NCBI GenBank assembly: GCA_024682395.1
Contig: JAIKZH010000047.1
Coordinates: forward strand, 1 to 64,000
Length of the DNA stretch: 64,000 nt
Source of the DNA: Bacteroidaceae bacterium
GTDB lineage: Bacteria > Bacteroidota > Bacteroidia > Bacteroidales > Bacteroidaceae
Direction of reading: 5' to 3'
The notes under the pieces were generated by a model, which ran no database searches, was not told where the DNA came from, and saw only the letters and a list, made by a program, of their open reading frames with translations. Position numbers and translations under genes: made by a program. Of this stretch, positions 36,594 through 45,501 are shown piece after piece; the first letter of the stretch is position 1; each line of letters opens with the position of its first letter.

Positions 36594-37043
36594 ATGACAG
36601 AAGTACTCAGCATTGACATACAACAGAAATTGCGTCAAGCAATTATCGATTCTGTAACAAAATCTCAGGAAGAAGATTTTCAGGTTGTTACGGATGTGCA
36701 TATGCATGTGGACACCGACACGGGAATTTTATCATTTTACAACGATGATGAAGCGGAAACAGCTAACATCTGTATTGAGGACTGGATTGACATTGACGGA
36801 GACGAATATATCACATACATTGTAGCACCATTGCATGAGTTACTTAATCAGATGTATTCTGAAAAATGTTTTGAAAACATCTCGATTGCCAAACCATTTG
36901 CATTCGTTCTCGAAGATAACGACAAAGAAACAATCGAGGAACTGCTTATTGTTGATGATGATAATATCATTATCACAACAGAATTACTTAAGGGCTTAGA
37001 TGATGAATTAGATACTTTCTTTGAAAACTTAATGAAAGATTAA
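36594..37043 (+). CDS. hypothetical acidic protein (149 aa)
   Basis: A 149-residue cytosolic protein, strongly acidic (DVHMHVDTDTGILSFY, then IEDWIDIDGDEYIT, IVDDDNIIITTELL). The beginning is amphipathic (LSIDIQQKLRQAIIDSV). The strongly negative surface would fit a DNA-mimic or chaperone-like role, but this is speculation from composition. It has a candidate -7 box 25 nt upstream and a good terminator downstream, so it is a self-contained gene. No family recognised. Confidence 0.65.
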   Translation: MTEVLSIDIQQKLRQAIIDSVTKSQEEDFQVVTDVHMHVDTDTGILSFYNDDEAETANICIEDWIDIDGDEYITYIVAPLHELLNQMYSEKCFENISIAKPFAFVLEDNDKETIEELLIVDDDNIIITTELLKGLDDELDTFFENLMKD

Positions 37044-37077
37044 AATAAGAACATCAACTTCATATATATTGTATAAA

Positions 37078-37105
37078 ACCGAACTCATCACGTTCGGTTT
37101 TTTAT
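37078..37105 (+). terminator. terminator of the acidic protein gene
   Basis: ACCGAAC pairs with GTTCGGT around TCATCAC, followed by TTTTTATTTTTT. Confidence 0.85.
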
Positions 37106-37142
37106 TTTTTATGACGAATTATACACCAAGTAAGCCACATCC

Positions 37143-37175
37143 AAATCCCGAACGAATCCCGAAGGCATCCCGAAC
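37143..37175. repeat. three 11-bp tandem units
   Basis: AAATCCCGAAC, GAATCCCGAAG and GCATCCCGAAC follow each other without gaps. Short and imperfect; no function visible. Confidence 0.4.
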
Positions 37176-37266
37176 ATCTTATATGACAATACCATCCTCA
37201 TACTAATGCTACAGAACACTTGAAACCGTCATCGTATCTTCAGATGAAGAACAACGTTTAGAGAGA

Positions 37267-37392
37267 TCAATCTCTAAAGAGTTTCCACAAACAACATGAA
37301 ATATACAATAAGACTTCGATTAACATTGCCCATGGTGAAATGCTATATGATAACACTAATAAAATAATAGCTAAAATCCATACTCCAAACAT
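37267..37392 (-). CDS. small membrane protein with S-x-S-P-W motif (41 aa)
   Basis: A 41-codon minus-strand ORF, ATG at 37390-37392 and TGA at 37267-37269. The product begins MFGVWILAIILLVL, continues SYSISPWAMLIEVLL and ends LWKLFRD. It has a hydrophobic N-terminal segment, the Ser-Pro-Trp turn and a second hydrophobic stretch, matching the 61-residue product at 35643 position by position. It starts 31 nt after the third palindromic promoter. Too short for automatic gene calling; support comes from the paralogue and the shared promoter. Confidence 0.55.
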   Translation of the reverse strand: MFGVWILAIILLVLSYSISPWAMLIEVLLYISCCLWKLFRD

Positions 37393-37423
37393 AATAATCT
37401 CGTTTTAATTGTTAATACTACTG

Positions 37424-37458
37424 CAAAGATAAACCTACACTGTTTCAAAAACTGAAAC
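37424..37458 (-). promoter_or_regulatory. third palindromic operator-promoter (minus strand)
   Basis: Read on minus: GTTTCA-GTTTT-TGAAAC (37458-37442), spacer AGTGTAGGTT (10 nt), TATCTTTG (37431-37424). Same geometry as the cas12a and 35.57-kb promoters, with GGTT also preceding the palindrome. Confidence 0.75.
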
Positions 37459-37482
37459 AACCTCTGAAAAAATGCAACAGAG

Positions 37483-37983
37483 TTACAATTGATAATTATT
37501 TCGTAGTCCCTGAGAATCAGTTTGGTTAATGATATTGCTGCGCAATATTTTGTTATTTTTATAACTTCGTTAGAAATCTTGGACTCTTCGAGTCAGAAAT
37601 CTTAGTTGAGGAAATCTTGACGAACCGAATACAGAGATAAGAATTTATTCTTAATCTATGTTGAGGTGAAGATTAGATTATGTAAATCTTAAGTTCTTCG
37701 AACTAGAAATGAAAGCATCAGGGATGCTTTTAAAGTTACACGCATAACTATTAATTGTCCAATCTCATGTAATCATATTTTATTACAAGTTGCTTGCAAC
37801 TTGCTTATTTCTGACTCGTAGAGTCCAAGATTTCCCCCTTTAAGATTTCTAGCTCGTCAGAGCTTAAGATTTCTTGTGAAACAATAAAAAAATCCCCGAC
37901 ATATCTTGATATGTCAAAATCATAGCACCTGCAATAATTATCAATTATCAATTCTCAATTCTCAATTGCGCTCTTGCGCCCTG
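37483..37983. repeat. modular repeat element with inverted ends, copy B
   Basis: The left end (CAATTGATAATTATT and the TCGTAGTCCCTGAGAATC core, 37485-37550) and right end (CATAGCACCTGCAATAATT then AATTATCAATT units, 37920-37972) match copy A at 20809-21012. The interior is longer (about 370 bp) and packed with short perfect hairpins. No gene is visible in this 500-bp stretch. Confidence 0.6.
37582..37864. repeat. cluster of six short perfect hairpins
   Basis: Stems with 2-4-nt loops: GACTC/GAGTC (37582-37594), AGTTC/GAACT (37692-37704), AAAGCATC/GATGCTTT (37712-37730), CAAGTTGC/GCAACTTG (37786-37803), GACTC/GAGTC (37813-37825), AGCTC/GAGCT (37851-37864). Several are bordered by AAGATTTC or its complement. 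Confidence 0.6.
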
Positions 37984-38080
37984 ACTTTTTAGGGTATTAT
38001 ATTCGTTAATCATTCTAAAATGCTTTCGTATCTCAGCATTATTTCGTAACTTTGCCCTTTGGAATAAAACGGACAATAGT

Positions 38081-41017
38081 TTGAAACAAAAATATACCAT
38101 ATTATTTGCTGTTCTCTTTGTGCTTTCATTAATGATGACACAAGGAGTACTTTTTGATTCATATGCCATTGCATCAAACTATAAACGTTTTAATTGTGGT
38201 GATGTGTTTGATTCTGCAAAGGCAGGACATGCTACTGATGGCAAAGAACCGGTTAAGGTGGAATTACAGAATTTGGTGTCGGCTGAATCATCAAAAAAAC
38301 AGATTTTGATGAACGATTCTGTGCCTGAGCAGATTTTGGATTCTACTGCCCGAAATACTTTGAGTCATTTGGATTCTCTTAAAGTTCTTTTTGATCGTGA
38401 ACGCGGAATCAGTTCTAAACCACGTGCTACACAATGGAACGATTCTATTGCTGCAGCAGAGGATTCAATAAAGAAAACTCAGAGGAAGAATATCCTCGAC
38501 GAACCTGTGGAATATTCTGCCAGCGACTCAATAGTTTTCTTTGTTGAAACTAAAGATGCTTATTTATATGGTGACGGCAAGGTGAATTACACCAATATGC
38601 AACTGACAGCCCAAGAGATGACTATGAACATGGATTCGTCTATCGTTCATGCTTATGGTGTGCCTGACACGTTAGGTGTGTTGATGGGCAAACCTGTGTT
38701 TAAGCAAGGAAATGACGAATATGAATCGGAGCAGATGGATTATAACTTCTCTACTCGTAAGGGTTTTATCACAAATGTAACTACTGCTCAACAAGAAGGA
38801 TTTATAACTGGTGGTGAAGCTAAGAGAAATGAAAATGGGGAAGTGTTTATGCGACATGGACGATACACCACTTGCGACGAAAAACATCCGCATTTCTATT
38901 TTGCTTTGTCAAGAGCTAAGGTGCGACCAGGAAAAAATGTTTTTTTCGGTCCTGCATGGCTTGTTGTAGAGGATGTGCCATTGCCAATCGCATTGCCTTT
39001 TGGATATTTCCCGATTACAAGCAAGTATTCTTCGGGATTCATCATGCCAAGTTATGGCGACGAGATGACCCGTGGTTTTTATCTGCGTGATGGTGGATAT
39101 TATTTTGCTATAAATGACAATGTTGACTTAAAACTCACAGGTGAAATATTTACTAAGGGCTCGTGGGGACTCGGTGCTCAGACCACATACAAGAAACGTT
39201 ATAAGTATTCGGGTAATCTGTATTTTAATTATCAGGTGACTAAGACTGGGGAGAAGAACATGCCTGATTACTCTTCTACAAAGAACTTTAAATTGCAGTG
39301 GTCTCACCGTCAGGATCCAAAATCCAGCCCAAACAGTTCTTTCTCAGCAAGTGTGAACTTTGCAACTCAGAGTTATGAGAAGAACAACCTTACCAGTTTG
39401 TATAATCCAACAAGCTATTCACAGAGTACTCGTACATCAAGTGTGAGTTATTCACATTCCTTCCCACGAATCGGTTTGTCGATTGCATCGTCATTCAATA
39501 TAGCGCAGAACATGCGTGATTCGACTCTTTCTTTGACATTACCTGATTTGAGTATTAGTTTGAACCGTTTCTATCCGTTCAAACGCAAACATGTTTCGGG
39601 AAAAGAACGTTGGTATGAGAAAATCAGTATGAACTATACGGGTAGTTTCTCAAACAGCATATCTACAAAGGAAGACAAGTTGCTGCATTCTGATTTGGTT
39701 AAGGATTGGCGTAATGGTATGCGTCACTCTATTCCAATCAATGCGTCGTTCAACTTATTTAAATATATTAATGTTACACCTTCGTTTAACTATATAGAAC
39801 GTTGGTACACTAATCGTATTGAACAAAGTTGGGATGATGCTAATCAGCGTGTTGTAAACGATACAATATACGGATTTAATCGTGTGAGCAACTACAACTT
39901 GAATCTTTCAGCAAACACTAAGTTATATGTGTTCTACACACCATTGAAGAGTATTTTTGGTGATAAGATTCAGAAAATCCGTCATGTGATAACTCCACAG
40001 ATTTCGTTCAGTTATGCACCTGATTTCGGTGAAAGCAAATATGGTTATTGGAAAACATATACCAAGACCGACCTTGACGGTAATGTGACATTAGTGTCGT
40101 ATTCTCCATATTCATCTTCTTTGTTTGGTACAGCACCTCGTGGAAAGACCGGTTCGGTTTCGCTCGACTTGTCGAACAATGTGGAGATGAAGATAAAGAG
40201 CGACAAAGACACATCGGGTATAAAGAAGATAAGTATCATAGATGAGTTGGGTGCGAATCTGTCGTATAACATGTCGGCAAAACGTCAGCCATGGAGTAAC
40301 CTCTCCACACGTCTAAGACTGAAGTGGGGTAAGTTCTCATTCAACATGAATGCTGTGTTCCAGACTTATGCTTACGATTTCGACAAGAACGGAAACGTAA
40401 TAGTGGGTGACAGAACAGAATGGTCATACGGACGATTCGGTCGTTTCCAGGGAGCAAGTAAAAACTTGTCGTTCTCGTTTAACAACCAATCATGGCAGAA
40501 GTTTAAGACTTTCTTGGATAAGTTGAGAGGAAAAGTGAAAGAGGAGGATGCAGAACCAACCGAGGGCGAAGAAACTGAAACGAAGGAATCGGAAAAAGCA
40601 GATACTGGTAATTCGGACGGACTGGATGAAAACGGATATATGAAATTCTCTATTCCGTGGTCGTTCTCAGTGTCTTATGGTATCACTATGGCAGAAGATC
40701 GTCAGGCACGAATTAATGTGAGGACAATGCGTTACCCATATAAGTTTACTCAAAACTTGAACTTCTCGGGAAGTATTCGTCCAACTTCAAATTGGAACCT
40801 GAATTTCTCATCAGGTTACGACTTTACAAATCATGACATCTCTATGACTACGGTGAATGTGTCAAGAGATATGCACTGTTTTAATATCTCTGCAGGATTT
40901 GTGTTTGGTACATTTACCTCATATCATATCACTTTACGCGCCAGCGCAAGTACTTTGACCGATGCGTTGAAGTATGATAAGAAATCAAGTTACACAAGTA
41001 GTGTGCAGTGGTATTAG
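38081..41017 (+). CDS. lptD: LptD-like LPS transport outer-membrane protein
   Basis: The 978-residue protein has a signal-like N-terminus, then an OstA/LptA-like domain (about 150-260: FFVETKDAYLYGDGKVNYTN, then LTAQEMTMNMDSSIVHAYG). The long C-terminal beta-barrel contains FGYFPITSKYSSGFIMPSYG and repeated amphipathic strands. This layout matches the Bacteroidetes version of LptD, which inserts lipopolysaccharide into the outer membrane. The start is a TTG: no ATG precedes the signal-like segment, and the -7 box TAACTTTG at 38047-38054 lies just upstream. An acidic loop near 820-850 (EEDAEPTEGEETETKESEK) interrupts the barrel. Confidence 0.85.
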   Translation: MKQKYTILFAVLFVLSLMMTQGVLFDSYAIASNYKRFNCGDVFDSAKAGHATDGKEPVKVELQNLVSAESSKKQILMNDSVPEQILDSTARNTLSHLDSLKVLFDRERGISSKPRATQWNDSIAAAEDSIKKTQRKNILDEPVEYSASDSIVFFVETKDAYLYGDGKVNYTNMQLTAQEMTMNMDSSIVHAYGVPDTLGVLMGKPVFKQGNDEYESEQMDYNFSTRKGFITNVTTAQQEGFITGGEAKRNENGEVFMRHGRYTTCDEKHPHFYFALSRAKVRPGKNVFFGPAWLVVEDVPLPIALPFGYFPITSKYSSGFIMPSYGDEMTRGFYLRDGGYYFAINDNVDLKLTGEIFTKGSWGLGAQTTYKKRYKYSGNLYFNYQVTKTGEKNMPDYSSTKNFKLQWSHRQDPKSSPNSSFSASVNFATQSYEKNNLTSLYNPTSYSQSTRTSSVSYSHSFPRIGLSIASSFNIAQNMRDSTLSLTLPDLSISLNRFYPFKRKHVSGKERWYEKISMNYTGSFSNSISTKEDKLLHSDLVKDWRNGMRHSIPINASFNLFKYINVTPSFNYIERWYTNRIEQSWDDANQRVVNDTIYGFNRVSNYNLNLSANTKLYVFYTPLKSIFGDKIQKIRHVITPQISFSYAPDFGESKYGYWKTYTKTDLDGNVTLVSYSPYSSSLFGTAPRGKTGSVSLDLSNNVEMKIKSDKDTSGIKKISIIDELGANLSYNMSAKRQPWSNLSTRLRLKWGKFSFNMNAVFQTYAYDFDKNGNVIVGDRTEWSYGRFGRFQGASKNLSFSFNNQSWQKFKTFLDKLRGKVKEEDAEPTEGEETETKESEKADTGNSDGLDENGYMKFSIPWSFSVSYGITMAEDRQARINVRTMRYPYKFTQNLNFSGSIRPTSNWNLNFSSGYDFTNHDISMTTVNVSRDMHCFNISAGFVFGTFTSYHITLRASASTLTDALKYDKKSSYTSSVQWY

Positions 41018-41032
41018 AGAAACGATAGGATA

Positions 41033-41056
41033 TAAAAAAACAGGGTTGCCCCTGTG
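41033..41056 (-). terminator. tRNA-Thr terminator
   Basis: On minus ACAGGGG pairs with CCCTGT around CAA, followed by seven T residues. It lies 23 nt after the tRNA 3' end. Confidence 0.8.
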
Positions 41057-41078
41057 GTGAAGATATACGTGATGAATG

Positions 41079-41151
<73 letters not shown>

Positions 41152-41235
41152 GTTGCACATGCAAAGGTAAGAATTATTTGTCAAACCCATATTACGAAAC
41201 CTGAATTAATTGCATTTTATCAAAAGAAAAAACAA

Positions 41236-42033
41236 ATGAAAGGTTTATTTAATGTTAGACATATTACGGACAAAATGTTGAGGATGAATATTACTCGATT
41301 GTATGTATTCATGGCATTACATATTGTCGTGTGTTTGCCTGTGTCTGCACAACTGGAGAAGCCTGCTCCTATAAAGAACGAAATATTGATAAGACATGAA
41401 TCTTATATTTTGTCTTTCAACACCGAAAGACTGACTCCCAACTATGTGGCATGGTGTTTGACTCCTAATCGTGTGAACGGACCACATAAGCGTAGTGATT
41501 TCTTTGATGTGGATCCTAAGTTGCCAAGCAAATATAGAGTGACACATAGCGATTATTCGCGGTCAAGACTCGATAGGGGACATATGTGTCCTGCGGCCGA
41601 CAACAGACATTCAAAGACTGCTATGGCTGAGTGCTTTTATATGAGTAATATGTGCCCTCAGAGTCACGGACTTAACATGGGAGCGTGGAACGACTTGGAG
41701 ATACAGTGCCGCTCATGGGCAAACAACTATAAGAAAATATATATAGCATCGGGACCGATATATGATTCGCCACGTCCACGATTGATTGGTAAGAACGGAC
41801 GACGAATTGCTGTTCCCGACAGGTTTTTCAAGGTGGTGCTGATGATGGGACGTGTACCCAAGGCGATAGGATTTATATATCCAAATCAGAATGTGGGTGG
41901 TGATATACGTGATTATGCTGTGAGTGTAAATAAGATAGAAAAGATTACAGGATTTGATTTCTTTCAGCAGCTCGACGACAGAATTGAGAATAAGGTTGAG
42001 AATGAGTGTAATCCAGCAGCATGGGGAATATAA
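41236..42033 (+). CDS. secreted DNA/RNA non-specific endonuclease
   Basis: A sugar-non-specific nuclease of the Serratia NUC family, likely periplasmic or extracellular. The catalytic block DRGHMCPAADNRHS contains the general-base histidine, and the metal-ligand Asn lies further on, in NMCPQSHGLNMGAWNDLE. A signal peptide LYVFMALHIVVCLPVSAQ occurs after about 20 residues if the ATG at 41236 is used. This start has an A-rich stretch directly upstream; ATGs at 41275 and 41284 would place the signal at the very N-terminus. Frames starting further upstream enter the tRNA gene and are rejected. Confidence 0.9.
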   Translation: MKGLFNVRHITDKMLRMNITRLYVFMALHIVVCLPVSAQLEKPAPIKNEILIRHESYILSFNTERLTPNYVAWCLTPNRVNGPHKRSDFFDVDPKLPSKYRVTHSDYSRSRLDRGHMCPAADNRHSKTAMAECFYMSNMCPQSHGLNMGAWNDLEIQCRSWANNYKKIYIASGPIYDSPRPRLIGKNGRRIAVPDRFFKVVLMMGRVPKAIGFIYPNQNVGGDIRDYAVSVNKIEKITGFDFFQQLDDRIENKVENECNPAAWGI

Positions 42034-42099
42034 GAAAGTAGAGTGTTAGATATAAGAAGTATAATACTGGTTTATTATCGAAATTAATAGAATAAGAAT

Positions 42100-42873
42100 A
42101 TGAAACAATGTAAAGATCTGAAGGTTGTAGCTGTGGAATATCCAAGTGATGGTTATGTATTGTTGAAACTAACCGACGATATGCCATTCACTGATATTCG
42201 TGGAGGACAATTTGTGGAAATCAAAGTTGAAGGTTCTCCTAAGACATTCCTTCGTCGTCCTATTTCTGTGAATTATGTGGATTTGGAGAAGAATGAATTA
42301 CATTTGCTTATACAACTGGTAGGTGATGGCACACGTGCATTGTCGGAATTAAAAGTAGGGGATAGTCTTAATGTGTTGTTCCCTCTTGGAAACGGATTTA
42401 CCCAAGGGACAGCTGGCGAGAAAGTGTTACTGGTTGGCGGTGGGGTAGGTATAGCCCCTTTACTTGAGTATGGTCGTCAGTTGGTTGAAGCCAAAGCAGT
42501 TCCCGTATTCCTATTAGGTGGACGTAGCAGCAAGAATTTGATTATGTTGGACCAATACAAGTCGATTGGTGAGGTGTATGTCACAACAGAGGATGGTTCG
42601 ATGGGAAATAAAGGTTTTGTGACAGATTCAGATGTGTTGAAAGAGAGTTCTGCTGTGAAATTTGATAGAATCTCGGTATGTGGTCCAAAACCAATGATGG
42701 TTGCCGTGGCTAAGTTTGCCAAACAACGTGGAATAAAATGTGAGGTATCGCTCGAAAACATGATGGCGTGCGGTCTTGGCGCATGTCTGTGTTGTGTGGA
42801 GAAGACCGTTCGTGGTAATGTCTGTGTGTGCAAAGAAGGTCCAGTGTTTGATGTGAATGATCTCAACTGGTAA
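42100..42873 (+). CDS. pyrK: dihydroorotate dehydrogenase B electron-transfer subunit
   Basis: It passes electrons from the PyrD FMN to NAD+ in pyrimidine synthesis. The 257 residues contain an FAD-binding ferredoxin-reductase-like barrel (FLRRPISVN, about 58-66), an NAD-binding lobe (LLVGGGVGIAPLLEYG) and the C-terminal 2Fe-2S cysteine cluster CGLGACLCC with a later C in VCVCKEGPVF. It is 36 nt upstream of pyrD, with which it forms the heterotetramer. Confidence 0.96.
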   Translation: MKQCKDLKVVAVEYPSDGYVLLKLTDDMPFTDIRGGQFVEIKVEGSPKTFLRRPISVNYVDLEKNELHLLIQLVGDGTRALSELKVGDSLNVLFPLGNGFTQGTAGEKVLLVGGGVGIAPLLEYGRQLVEAKAVPVFLLGGRSSKNLIMLDQYKSIGEVYVTTEDGSMGNKGFVTDSDVLKESSAVKFDRISVCGPKPMMVAVAKFAKQRGIKCEVSLENMMACGLGACLCCVEKTVRGNVCVCKEGPVFDVNDLNW

Positions 42874-42909
42874 TTTATTTTGTTTATAATATAAAGGAGA
42901 ATACAAGAA

Positions 42910-43818
42910 ATGTCAGATATAAGTGTTAATATAGCAGGGCTGAAGATGAAGAACCCTGTTATGACAGCAAGTGGTACGTTTGGTTACGGACTGGAATTTG
43001 CTGATCTGGTTAATTTGGAGGATATTGGTGGAATCATAGTAAAGGGAACCACACTTAATCCTCGTGAAGGAAATGATTATCCACGTATGGCTGAAACTCC
43101 ATATGGTATGCTAAACTGTGTGGGACTACAGAATAAAGGTGTGGATTATTTCTGTAAGAATATATATCCTCAGATTAAGGACATCAAGACTAACATGATT
43201 GTGAATGTTTCGGGTAGCTGCCCGGAGGATTATGCTGAATGTGCAGCTAAGATAAATGATCTGGAGAATATTCCAGCCATTGAATTGAATATATCTTGTC
43301 CTAATGTGCGTCAGGGCGGTATGGCATTCGGTGTAACAACCGATGGTGCCAGTCAGGTGGTACGTGCTGTACGTGAGGCATATAAAAAGACTCTGATAGT
43401 GAAGTTGTCGCCTAATGTTACAAGCATAAGCGATATTGCCCGCAGTGTGGAAGATGCCGGTGCTGATGCCGTTAGTCTTATCAACACTTTAATGGGAATG
43501 TCAATCGATATAGAGCGCAGAAAACCACGTCTTTCAATCAAAACTGGTGGGTTGAGCGGTCCTGCAATCCGTCCGGTTGCGGTGAGATGTGTTTATCAGG
43601 TTTCAAAGGCTGTAAACATCCCTATAATCGGTTTAGGTGGTATCATGACTGCAGAGGATGCTATTGAGTTCTTTATGGCAGGTGCAAATGCTATTGAAAT
43701 TGGTACTGGTAACTTCATCGACCCAGCAATCAGTGTGAAAGTGGCTGAAGGTATTAACTCATGGCTTGATGCTCATGGATGTAAGTCTTTGAACGAAATT
43801 GTTGGCGTTATAGATTAG
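42910..43818 (+). CDS. pyrD: dihydroorotate dehydrogenase, class 1B catalytic subunit
   Basis: It oxidises dihydroorotate to orotate using FMN. The 302 residues have [54 protein letters not shown] (catalytic cysteine), [20 protein letters not shown] and [14 protein letters not shown]. The active-site cysteine and pyrK neighbour define class 1B. A terminator follows at 43844. Confidence 0.97.
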   Translation: MSDISVNIAGLKMKNPVMTASGTFGYGLEFADLVNLEDIGGIIVKGTTLNPREGNDYPRMAETPYGMLNCVGLQNKGVDYFCKNIYPQIKDIKTNMIVNVSGSCPEDYAECAAKINDLENIPAIELNISCPNVRQGGMAFGVTTDGASQVVRAVREAYKKTLIVKLSPNVTSISDIARSVEDAGADAVSLINTLMGMSIDIERRKPRLSIKTGGLSGPAIRPVAVRCVYQVSKAVNIPIIGLGGIMTAEDAIEFFMAGANAIEIGTGNFIDPAISVKVAEGINSWLDAHGCKSLNEIVGVID

Positions 43819-43843
43819 AAACTGAGTTTCTGTTCAGATAGTT

Positions 43844-43880
43844 AATGGGGTGAATCATACAGACACACCCCATTTCTTTT
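43844..43880 (+). terminator. pyrKD terminator
   Basis: AATGGGGTG pairs with CACCCCATT around a 13-nt loop, followed by TCTTTT. Confidence 0.85.
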
Positions 43881-43929
43881 ATTATTACTATTATGTGAAT
43901 ACCGTACTGATTCTTGGAATCTGCCAGTT

Positions 43930-45501
43930 TTATTTTATCAGGTTTCCCAGGATGCTGCGTGTAAGTTCACGTGTTGCTGTTCTTGTGGCAGTGCTTACTG
44001 CACGACCTGCAGCTGCTTTGCCGAGAGATTGGCGTGATTTACTGCCAGTAACACTATTTGCTACTCGTGTTCCGATAAGGGCTGCGATACTTGTGAGAAC
44101 TGCACCGAATACTTTTCCCCAGAATCCTTTTTTATTGCTTTTCTTTTCTTTTTCCTTTATTTCCTTTGTCTCTGTGATTTCCTTTTGTTGTTCAGCTGCA
44201 ATTTGTGCATCCTTCTCTGATTGAGCCAAAAGAACTTCGAATGCACTTTCACGGTCTATGATTTTATCATATCGTCCGTATATGCGTGATGATTTTATTG
44301 CGGTGTCGCGCTGTTGGTCTGATATGGCTCCTATCTGACTGAGTGGGAAGAGTATTTTTGCACGTTCAACCATTTGTGGTGTTCCTTTGTCGTCGAGGAA
44401 CGAAACAAGTGCTTCGCCTGTGCCTAATTCCATTATTGCGTCTTCTGTCTTGAAGGCAGGGTTGGCACGGAAGGTGTTGGCTGCTGAACGAACATTTTTC
44501 TGTTCTTTTGGTGTGAAGGCACGCAACGCATGCTGTATTCTGTTTCCTAACTGGGCTAATACAGAATCTGGGATGTCGGTTGGATTCTGTGTCACTAAAT
44601 ATACACCTACACCTTTACTTCTGATAAGACGTACTACTTGTTCTATCTTATCTACAAGTGCTTTAGGAGTTTCATCGAATAGGGTGTGGGCTTCATCGAA
44701 GAAGAAAACCAAACGTGGTAGTTCAAGATCTCCCACTTCTGGTAGTTGAACATATAAGTCGCTCAACAACCATAATAAGAATGATGAATAAAGTTTTGGG
44801 TTTAGCATCAAGCGGTCGGCTGCAAGTACGTTCATCATTCCTTTGCCATCGGGTGAGCATTGTAATAAATCCATGATGTCGAACGATGGTTCTGCAAAGA
44901 ATGTCTCTGCTCCCTGATTCTCCAATGCCAACAAAGCACGTTGTATTGCTCCGATGGACTGTGATGCTACATTACCATATGTCTTTGATATGTCGTGGGC
45001 ATTTTCCGCTACATAATTGAGCATTGAACGAAGGTCTTTCATATCGATGAGAAGTAAACCTCGTTCATCTGCCACTTTAAACACTATATTTAGTACACCT
45101 GACTGTGTTTCGTTTAGGCTTAATAAACGTGCCAGTAATTCCGGTCCCATATTTGATATTGTGGTACGCATTGGGTGTCCTTTCTCGCCATATACGTCGT
45201 AGAAGGTTACAGGGCATCCAGAAAATTGTGGTGACTCAATTCCAAATTCTGTGCACCGTTTTTCAATGAAACCAGTCATGTTGCCAGCCTGACTTATACC
45301 AGAAAGATCGCCTTTCATATCAGCCATGAAACATGGAATTCCTGCCTGACTGAAACTTTCTGCCAATACTTGAAGTGATACAGTTTTTCCAGTACCAGTG
45401 GCACCTGCTATCAAACCATGACGGTTAACCATTTTTCCTTGGATATATATAGGACCGTTTTCTCCGTGAGCAACGTAGAATTGTTTGTCTTGTGTGTACA
45501 T
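43930..45501 (-). CDS. HerA/YjgR-like ATPase (DUF853 family)
   Basis: The 523-residue cytosolic protein has Walker A GATGTGKT near 33-40 and Walker B LVFFFDEAHTLF near 262. A Ser/Gln sensor segment YLVTQNPTDIP and an arginine-containing RIQHALRAFTP follow. These identify the DUF853/HerA-like family of hexameric FtsK/HerA motors, whose role is not established. The C-terminal tail (about 440-523) is Lys/Glu-rich, then Ala/Ser/Thr-rich and hydrophobic. No nuclease partner such as NurA adjoins it. Confidence 0.9.
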   Translation of the reverse strand: MYTQDKQFYVAHGENGPIYIQGKMVNRHGLIAGATGTGKTVSLQVLAESFSQAGIPCFMADMKGDLSGISQAGNMTGFIEKRCTEFGIESPQFSGCPVTFYDVYGEKGHPMRTTISNMGPELLARLLSLNETQSGVLNIVFKVADERGLLLIDMKDLRSMLNYVAENAHDISKTYGNVASQSIGAIQRALLALENQGAETFFAEPSFDIMDLLQCSPDGKGMMNVLAADRLMLNPKLYSSFLLWLLSDLYVQLPEVGDLELPRLVFFFDEAHTLFDETPKALVDKIEQVVRLIRSKGVGVYLVTQNPTDIPDSVLAQLGNRIQHALRAFTPKEQKNVRSAANTFRANPAFKTEDAIMELGTGEALVSFLDDKGTPQMVERAKILFPLSQIGAISDQQRDTAIKSSRIYGRYDKIIDRESAFEVLLAQSEKDAQIAAEQQKEITETKEIKEKEKKSNKKGFWGKVFGAVLTSIAALIGTRVANSVTGSKSRQSLGKAAAGRAVSTATRTATRELTRSILGNLIK

